The notes below the pieces were generated by a model that saw only the letters and a program-made list of their open reading frames with translations, searched no databases and was not told the DNA's origin. From Podochytrium sp. JEL0797 (taxonomy: Eukaryota > Chytridiomycota > Chytridiomycetes > Chytridiales > Chytriomycetaceae), in contig JADGJG010000409.1 of NCBI GenBank assembly GCA_027596195.1, positions 1 through 20,791 on the forward strand: a stretch of DNA of 20,791 bases, read 5' to 3'. The translations under genes were made by a program, and so were the position numbers. Shown here piece by piece: positions 10,247 through 17,200 of this stretch (positions are counted from its first letter, which is position 1; each line of letters begins with the position of its first letter).

Positions 10247-11809
10247 TCAGATTGAGAAAGAATAAACCGCGTCCGGATCCGCCAAGAAAAACAGTTTCGC
10301 GCTCACAACTTTCGCCTCAAAACTCCCGAACAACACACTCCCATTCGCACGAGTGAACACGACCTCCACATTCCCTGGCACTGACTTTCCCACCACCCCG
10401 AGTTCAAACGCAACCCCGCGAGAGTATGCGAAGTTGGCAAACACAAAGTTGAACTTGCCCGTCGCCTTAGAATACGAAACAACCGTATCCCCAGGACTCG
10501 TGCTCATGAGCACCAAATCTCCCGGCCGAATAAAGCGCGAATACTGGGCCACCATGAAATACTTGGTCGTCACTGCGGTTGGAACTGCGCGACTTGCGTC
10601 TGTCGCGTTGTCCCCAAAGTTACTCGCGAGCAGCAACCCCCAAATCTGGTTTTCAACGGCTTGCCAATACACCCATGCAGCACATCGCATAATGTTTAAG
10701 TCGTTGACGATGGCAGAAACGGAATCCAGCCCGTTATTGTTGCCATCACCGTATTCCGTCATCCAAAGAGTCGCGTTTCCCAGCGCCGAGCGGAGTTGTG
10801 ATCTCAAGCCGTTCGAACTCGCGTACCCGTGGATATTGTATCGATCGACTTTCGGCAAGATGGAAGCAAGGTTTCCAAGGGCCAAGGGAATGTTGTTTTC
10901 GTCGCACCCAGCCACCGAAACATTTCCGAGCCCCAACGAATCGAGATTCTCGCGCACGGCTTGTAACAGATCCAGCTGCGTGTTCGCCAATGGAACATTG
11001 AGCCCTTCTTGACCGAGAGATCCGAAATTCCACCACCCCGAAGACGGCTCGTTCATCACTTCCACACCCACAACCTTGACTCCAGCGCGTGATGCATTCC
11101 CCGCCACACTCGCAGCATAAAACGCAAACGCGTCGACTTGCGAACCCATCAACTCTCCTCCGAGACTGGACCCTTGCTCCGTCATCCACCACATGGGAGC
11201 GTTCGAAAACATCTCGACCGAAACGTTCGGGTTCACCGCGAGCATTGCGTGGAGCATGGATTGCTGGTTTGCGTCGCGCGAAAAGTCCCATTTGTTTCGA
11301 TGCGGGTCTATCCAGAACCCTTCGATTTCCTTCCACCAGGTCGGTATCGTGGTTCCAGGACGTGAGGTGTTGAAGTGGAGCGTGGAGTTGGCAGTGTCGC
11401 CTGGGCGTCCGAACCCGCCAATGTTGTACCGTGCTACTGAGAGGCCAAGACCGGGTAGAGTTGTGTTCAAGTTGGGGATCGGAACAGAGTCGAGAGTGAA
11501 CAGGAGTCGAGCGTAGGTTTGCTCCATTGATGATCCGCCAGCCACGTTCGCCCACCACGAGAGAGATGTGCCAAAGCCTTCGAACGAAAAAGATTCTGCG
11601 GTAAGGGAAACGGAGACAGTGGTTCCTAGAGAGCTGATGAAGCGCGGGCGGCCGAGGAGTAGGAGAACAAGCCCAGCAATGAAGAGGAAAAGAGGGGTGG
11701 CGACAAGGAAGGACAAGAAGAGGACGTGGAGAATGCGGGCTCTAGTTTGGGAGGAGAAGCAACGATGCATGGTTCTATCGACGGAGCGGTGGAGATGTTC
11801 CAGGTGCAT
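10247..11809 (-). CDS. Membrane-anchored GH30 glycosidase, endo-beta-1,6-galactanase-like
   Basis: An uninterrupted frame of 520 residues from ATG 11809. It begins with a basic cytosolic segment (SVDRTMHRCFSSQTRARI), then one long hydrophobic helix (about 28-53) ending LVLLLLG: a signal anchor giving type II topology, or an uncleaved signal. The catalytic domain opens with SFEGFGTSLSWWANVAGG, the hallmark of endo-beta-1,6-galactanases. It carries the acid/base Glu in EVMNEP (254) and the nucleophile Glu in WMTEYGD (352). It ends in a beta-rich domain closing with DAVYSFSI. About ten N-glycosylation sequons agree with a luminal or extracellular enzyme. The likely role is hydrolysis of beta-1,6-galactan side chains (for example arabinogalactan) at the cell surface; the exact linkage is inferred. 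The frame stays open upstream to 11980, but that part overlaps an ankyrin-like relic. ATG 11770 is an alternative start. It converges on the ABC gene with a 65-bp gap. Confidence 0.92.
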   Translation of the reverse strand: MHLEHLHRSVDRTMHRCFSSQTRARILHVLFLSFLVATPLFLFIAGLVLLLLGRPRFISSLGTTVSVSLTAESFSFEGFGTSLSWWANVAGGSSMEQTYARLLFTLDSVPIPNLNTTLPGLGLSVARYNIGGFGRPGDTANSTLHFNTSRPGTTIPTWWKEIEGFWIDPHRNKWDFSRDANQQSMLHAMLAVNPNVSVEMFSNAPMWWMTEQGSSLGGELMGSQVDAFAFYAASVAGNASRAGVKVVGVEVMNEPSSGWWNFGSLGQEGLNVPLANTQLDLLQAVRENLDSLGLGNVSVAGCDENNIPLALGNLASILPKVDRYNIHGYASSNGLRSQLRSALGNATLWMTEYGDGNNNGLDSVSAIVNDLNIMRCAAWVYWQAVENQIWGLLLASNFGDNATDASRAVPTAVTTKYFMVAQYSRFIRPGDLVLMSTSPGDTVVSYSKATGKFNFVFANFAYSRGVAFELGVVGKSVPGNVEVVFTRANGSVLFGSFEAKVVSAKLFFLADPDAVYSFSI

Positions 11810-11867
11810 GTGGATATGAGTGGCGCAAAAAACTTTCCTTTTTTCCTCGATTGGTAAATTCAAGTAT

Positions 11868-12240
11868 TCAACGAAGAAAGGAAAATAGTGGAAACGCCAC
11901 ATCCAACACATCCTTCCCAATCGTCCCCGAGTAATGTTCCAACAGCACCCGAGCCGTCTCCACGTGCCCACGCCGCACACTAATTAATAACAGCACGCTT
12001 GATATTTTCACTTGGAACCCTTTGAGCTGCGTTTTGGATCGCGAGAGCGACCACTACGGAAGGGACGCATGACTCGCTGTCGCTGAAGAGAGGGATACCG
12101 TTGTGGATTCCCCGAAATGCTGACGATTCGGACGGAACAAGTACCACCAAAAGATGCACACTTCTACTCTCCACCGCAGCGGCAAGCGCGTACCGTCCCA
12201 CACGTACCCCGGACGTCAATAACACCATGATTGCAAGCAT
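11868..12240 (-). pseudogene. Ankyrin-repeat-like gene relic, frame-shifted
   Basis: On the minus strand, a frame from ATG 12240 reads GRYALAAAVESRSVHLLVVL and later VVALAIQNAAQRVPSENI, then stops at 11982-11980. The next frame continues with SVRRGHVETARVLLEHYSGT and KDVLDVAF, stopping at 11870-11868. The pattern GHVETARVLLEH is that of an ankyrin-repeat helix pair, and ALAAAVESRSVHLL resembles the start of another. The frame change near 11990 with no convincing splice site suggests decay, although a small intron cannot be ruled out. The last part shares its nucleotide sequence with a second fragment at 13164-13250. No function is expected. Confidence 0.42.
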
Positions 12241-12591
12241 CCTTCCTTCACCCTTTTTATAAATTGTTCCTTTGAACAGTAGAGGTTTGTTGGCCACCAA
12301 TAGGCACACTGGGGGCGGCTTAACCCCCACCCCCACCCTTCTACAATTCTTTATTCGTGAAGAACGGCACTTAGAGAATTAAAAAAAGAAAAAAAGACAA
12401 GAGAAAAAAAGAAGATAAAAAGGAAGGAGCCTTGCGACGCGAACCTGTGCCTGTGCCAGACAGCGATTAGTCGGGGGGTTAGTGTACTGCCGACGGGGGC
12501 CAATGACCGAGAGATTGTGTAGATCGTAATGCAGAAAGACGTTGGCGGGGGACACAGGAACCAGAGTGAGAGGTGTTGACGTGGACAGTCG

Positions 12592-12702
12592 TGACAGGTG
12601 GCTCGGCTTCGAGTTTGACAGGTGGCACCTTTTGGCTTCGAGACGCGGCTGGAGAGAGAAGCAGAGTGAGATGGACCACTTGACTTGTAGTTTGACAGGT
12701 GT
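12592..12702 (+). repeat. Imperfect direct repeats around TGACAGGTG
   Basis: TGACAGGTG occurs at 12592, 12616 and 12693. The last two are embedded in an identical 13-mer, AGTTTGACAGGTG, at 12612-12624 and 12689-12701. GGCTTCGAG accompanies the first two copies (12604 and 12634), and CAGAGTGAG flanks the cluster at 12572 and 12663. The copies are unevenly spaced (24 and 77 bp), so this is either the remains of a decayed tandem repeat or a cluster of binding sites. The shorter core AGTTTGACAG also occurs at 5381-5390 in the MFS/ABC intergenic region. Confidence 0.5.
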
Positions 12703-13163
12703 CGTCCTTGACTTCGATTGGCGGCTGGAAACCAAAGGGAAGAGTGGCTGCCGTGGAGGTTTTTTTCTTGGGGTCGTTTTCTGAAGTCAAAAAAGTCGGG
12801 ATTTGATGGCCTTTTTATACCCATTTCGGACCATCGGAGAATTCCGCAGTTCTCGATCCAGATTTTCTCGTGGTTGCACGAAACTGGACTGCGCACGGAT
12901 GCGATTGGCCAGTTAATTTCCGATCCATGTTTTGTCAGGTTTGTCGCGTTTTTTTTTCCGCCTGGGTATTTGATTTTGATCGAAAAATATTTTCAGTCCC
13001 CTTGTGCTCACGAGTCATTGAGAAGCCAGAGTATTGGAATTGATACGTGTCAATTTCCTTCAAAGGCGCTGACTTCGACTCGAACGGGCCATCGCGAACA
13101 GAAAACCCTGTGACATTCGAAAGGCTGTGAATTTGAACACTTTCGACTCCAAGGCCACTAAAC

Positions 13164-13250
13164 CTACCAACGCGTCAGTTTCCCACTCGTCCCCGAATAA
13201 TGCCCTAACAGCGCTCGCACCTTCTCCACTTCCCTCACCGCATCCCCATC
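13164..13250 (-). pseudogene. Second ankyrin-like relic, homologous to the one near 11900
   Basis: On the minus strand a short frame reads AVREVEKVRALLGHYSGTSG and stops at 13166-13164. Over about 37-42 nt (13180-13221) it matches 11914-11950 in the first relic, including an identical CATTA-TCGGGGACGA core and the same LL-HYSGT-GK protein pattern. There is no start codon or continuing frame upstream, so it is a fragment. Confidence 0.4.
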
Positions 13251-13398
13251 AGTTATATATCGACGGTCATCTGTCCTCTGTTTCAAGTTTGCAGCTTATG
13301 TCAATTAAGGGAGAGGCCTCGGCCTGAGCCCTTTAAAATCATCGACTGTCCGGTTTTCGGGTGCTGATCCCGATGTTCGCCGAAAGAACTTCACGAAA

Positions 13399-14217
13399 AT
13401 GTTCGAAGTGACTCTCCTCGCACCAAGCGACCTCCCCGTCCTCCAAGACCTCCACCGCATTTCTGCAGAGTATTCGACTGGCTCCTATTACGTCGTTTCC
13501 AAGACTGAGAGTGAACATACGGATGCAAGTCTCGACCTCCCGGAAACCGTCTCATTCAACCTCCAACTCAAGCACAACCAACCACCGCTCACAGGCGTCG
13601 AATGGGTTCCCGAATCGACTGATCTGGAAAGATACACAGGCTTCTTGCCCGATCGGTTGAGCTTCAAGGCGACACATGGATTCGAAATCGTCGGGATGAT
13701 CATTGCGTCTGTCGAAGAGTGGAACTCCTCCGTCAAAGTTTGGGAACTCATTGTGGACAAGAGATATCAGCGCTCTGGGGCCGGGAAACTATTGATGGCG
13801 GCTGTTGTGGCGGCGGCGAAAGCGAGATCAGGTGTCTCGAGGATTGTGTGCGAGACGCAGACGCGCAACGTTCGCGCGTTGTCGTTCTATCTCAAGAGCG
13901 GGTTTTGTATGGAAGCGGTGGATATGTCGTTGTATGGATTGGATGGTCTGGCGAAGCAGAACGTGGCTGTGTTCATGTATCTTGACTTGGCGAAGGACGC
14001 GTCTAAAAAGGGATCTGAATCGAACGGTGACTCTGTCCGTGTGTTGAAGCTAGAGGATTGCGTCAACGCGAAATGCCCGAATTCGGGAAAGCCTGTTGCG
14101 GCTGATTCTCTCACGCTCTATCGCGGACGCGTGGTTGGATTTTGCAACTCACACTGCCGCGACGAGTTTGCCAATTGTCTTGTTGTTTTTGATGATACTA
14201 TTTTGAAGAGAGAGTAG
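13399..14217 (+). CDS. GNAT acetyltransferase (streptothricin-acetyltransferase-like) fused to a YHS/TRASH-like zinc domain
   Basis: A single-exon gene of 272 residues; the start lies in a good context (AAAATGT). Residues about 85-200 form a GNAT fold: IVGMIIASVEEWNSSVKVWEL, then the acetyl-CoA-binding motif A VDKRYQRSGAGKLL (R/Q-x-x-G-x-G/A), then ETQTRNVRALSFYLKSGF and MSLY. The WN, ETQ..NV..FY..GF and LY positions are those of streptothricin acetyltransferases and relatives. Residues about 222-265 hold CPNSGKPV, then YRGRVVGFCNSHCRDEF, the Cys pattern of YHS/TRASH-type metal-binding domains. The first 80 residues lack a recognised domain. The enzyme probably N-acetylates an amine-bearing small molecule or lysine-like group in the cytosol; the zinc domain may bind substrate or sense a metal, which is a guess. 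It ends 63 bp before the next gene on the same strand. Confidence 0.88.
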   Translation: MFEVTLLAPSDLPVLQDLHRISAEYSTGSYYVVSKTESEHTDASLDLPETVSFNLQLKHNQPPLTGVEWVPESTDLERYTGFLPDRLSFKATHGFEIVGMIIASVEEWNSSVKVWELIVDKRYQRSGAGKLLMAAVVAAAKARSGVSRIVCETQTRNVRALSFYLKSGFCMEAVDMSLYGLDGLAKQNVAVFMYLDLAKDASKKGSESNGDSVRVLKLEDCVNAKCPNSGKPVAADSLTLYRGRVVGFCNSHCRDEFANCLVVFDDTILKRE

Positions 14218-14280
14218 AGGATTTGTCGGTTGGCCAGAACTTGTCCGAATTCATTTTCTCCGACAAAAAAAACAACAAAG

Positions 14281-17200
14281 ATGTCTTCGCACCTCCGCGC
14301 CCAGGTGCACATTGTGTTCAAAAACGCAGGGGGTGAAACGCTCGTTGATGCCAAGAAGCGTCTCTTGTTTGACTCTGGAGCCAGGCCAAGTGTGGCCGAT
14401 GTGGTGGCAAAGTGCTTGGAGCACGTTGAGGAAGAGACGGATGAGAAAGCGGAAAGTCTCAGGGCGCGAGTGATGCTTCCCGATGGTGAGTGATGGGTTT
14501 GCCTTGTTTGGGACTGTGATCGGATCGAAGTGTCTTACTTACACCTCGAAGGCTTCGAACTGGATCCCAACGAGCACCTCACTGATCTCGTCGATGATTC
14601 GTCCACAACGGCCGTGTGGAGTGTCGCCGTGTCTCCTCAGCGGCGAAAGAGAGTTTCCGCCGATGAGTCATCCGATCTCATGTCGAAACCGCAGTCACCT
14701 TCCAAAAAGTCGAAACTGCATGAAGAATCAAACCGAATCCCCTACAAAGTGGTTGGAACACGTGAAGTCAAACTGGTGGACATTGGAGACGTGTCCACTC
14801 TCGAGGACCTCGTGTCTGCCATTGCTGCCAAGGAGCAAGTCGCCATCACGCTTCCAAGGGACAAGGAGAAGCCTTCGCACTCTACAGAGTGTGTCTGCGA
14901 GCTGGCAAGAAAGTCTGCCATTGCTGGGCCCATCAATGCTCAGAGGTGCCGCGCATTCGCGTCAGTTGGGGGCTGTCACGCCAAGTCTTGCGCATTGACC
15001 CATGCATTCACGGCCAACACGCGTTCCACTGACTGCGGGATCTGCAGGACATCCATCATGTCTCCTTGTGTGGGCTGTGTTGCTCCTGACTCATGTTCTT
15101 GGGTGGAGGGGTCCTGCCGGCACGCATTCCATTCCCACTGCATGAGGTGAGCTTTCCTTCCACATTTACTTTCGCTTCTAAACGCTCATCACAGCAAACA
15201 TCTTGAGAGGTCCGTTAAGCTCAAACCAAATTCGTGCTCGATCACATCCCTCCATTGCCCATTCGCTTGCGAATGGAGTTTCATGACCCCAGAATCCGAA
15301 TCCGCCAACTTGAAAGTCGTTTTCGGCGGGAAAATTCATGTTGTGCATGTCCCAAAGGGAGCCCCCCCTGTGCTCTACATTCAAGAATCTTTGGCCAGCG
15401 TTCCTCAGTTCGCCGTGACTCTCAAAAAAACAGTCATCATGATGTCCTCCGAGAAGCTGACAGTTGGGACTGAAAATATGTGGGCTTCGTTATTCCCGTT
15501 GTCTGTGTGATGTGTATTTCCTGAACAAACCCCAACAACAGCCCTGATGGAGTGACACTCCACGTCTGTGCGGCTCACATCCCCAAGACCGCCATGATTG
15601 ACCTGACTGATTCTGATTCGGAAGAGGAAGAGGAAAGCCATTCCGTTGTTGTTCATCTGTTTGCAGGAGCCGTTCCCATTTACGTCACCGCGGAATCGAA
15701 ACACGCGTTGTTGAGCGACTTGGGTCTGGACAGCGAGTCCCAGTTGACTATCTTCTTCCGTCCAACAGCACCTGCCTTGGCTGAAACCGCGATGCCATCT
15801 GATGATTCGGTTGAAAAGATGTTCGCGATTGGCTCATCCCCCTGGTCGTCGTCTTGGGTACGCGAAAACTTTTGCTTTCAAAAAGCCAAGCTGAACAGAA
15901 ATTTACTCTGTGCATTCAGCAACCCATCATCAAACAAACGCGTGCGGGTCTCTCGTGCTTCCTTTCCTGCTTGTATGCCCTGCGTCTTGCCACATTTAAG
16001 TTTTTGAAGGACAGGGACCTCGATGTGACCAGCTTCGTCGAGTTTCTGGCGTCGGACTCGAGATTCAGCGAGTCTCCATGTTTCCTTCTGTTGCTTTTCA
16101 AAGTCGTCTCAAAACGCAAGCTGATGGAGCAGGACAAGTGCCTGTTGGCCACTCTCGTTTTCAACATGATGAAGGAAGTTGTTCCCGCGGATTTGACGAA
16201 GGATAGGTATGTTGTTTTACCAGAAATCGGGAACAGTATCCTGACTTCTGTGTTTTGTTCTCAATGACCAGAGTGTTTGAAGTCGCCGACGTGTTCTTTG
16301 CCGACCTCTGGAGCCGTTTTGAAACCTGGATCTCATCCGCAGCCGACTCCTCCTCACAAACTACGGTTGAGATTTTCGCGCTCAGTTGTCAACACTCGAA
16401 CATGCGTCTCGAAGACCCCGTTCGTATTGGCGCTCAACTCTTTTCGCGTGCATCCGTGTTGCCGCATATTCGCGGAGGTCCACTGTTCGTTCCTGGTGGA
16501 CTTTTTAGCTCTGTCCAGCCAGATGCTCTTGTTCGCGACAAACAGATTCAATTGCTCCTCTTGACCCACCCGGCACCCGTTGTCGAAGCAATCGTGATCA
16601 CAGTCGTGGATCGTTCCGAGTCGGCGGATGAAGCAGATGTGGAGGAGGAGGATGGGCCAGAACCATGGATCGTGTGGAAGGCGAAAGCGCGCATGTCGAA
16701 AGTGTTTGGAGTGATCCCGCCAGCGAATTTGGCCGCCGGGTCGCCCGTTTCCTTGACGAGAGGGTCTGAAGGACCTGGAGACATGATTGTGTTTGTTGGA
16801 TCGGGTGGGGAGGATGATGGGTGCGGTGGGAGAACCATGAATGGGGTGAGTTTGCCTTTTTGGATTCGCGTTGTTTCGTGTTGTGGTGCATCCGCGAATC
16901 CAAGCTCATATTTTTTGTTAGTCATTGAACTTCTACAGTCCCACGCGCGGCTCCGAAGTCTCCCTCGACCCCAAAAAAGTTGTCCAAGAACTCGACGCGG
17001 CGTTCCCGAAAGGCGATGCGAGACGCGCCGAGTTGACCATTTTCGACCAACGACCCCCGGACGAATGCATTGTCGTCTGTTTGGACGTGAGCACGTCCAT
17101 GTGTTCGGCGTCGGGATTCAAGGACGCTGTTGCGGACATGTCGAAGGTTGTGGTGGAGGAATGGGGAGGATTTTCGAACAAGCCCGGGAAGAAAGTGGTG

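Larger units (their letters stand above)
12241..13398. other. Gene-poor region upstream of the acetyltransferase gene
   Basis: Over 1.1 kb without a supportable intact gene. It contains a purine-rich run (A/G only over most of 12375-12428), a cluster of short direct repeats (12592-12702), a T-run near 12951-12959, and a small ankyrin-like relic (13164-13250). Open frames of 80-180 codons exist on both strands, but none shows a protein-like pattern or a splice partner that I could recognise. The last 150 bp should hold the promoter of the gene starting at 13399. Confidence 0.5.

Noticed and set aside
11810..11980. N-terminal extension of the GH30 protein to an upstream start at 11980
   Set aside because: The extra 57 residues have no protein-like pattern, while another frame of the same DNA shows ankyrin-like coding relics. 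ATG 11809 precedes a normal signal anchor.
12351..12896. 180-codon frame on the minus strand
   Set aside because: Its end is driven by a simple A/G-rich (T/C on the minus strand) run giving poly-Phe, and the rest has no recognisable domain or splice partner.
13719..14047. Overlapping plus-strand frames inside the acetyltransferase gene
   Set aside because: They are Arg/Cys/Trp-rich shadows of the GNAT coding frame.
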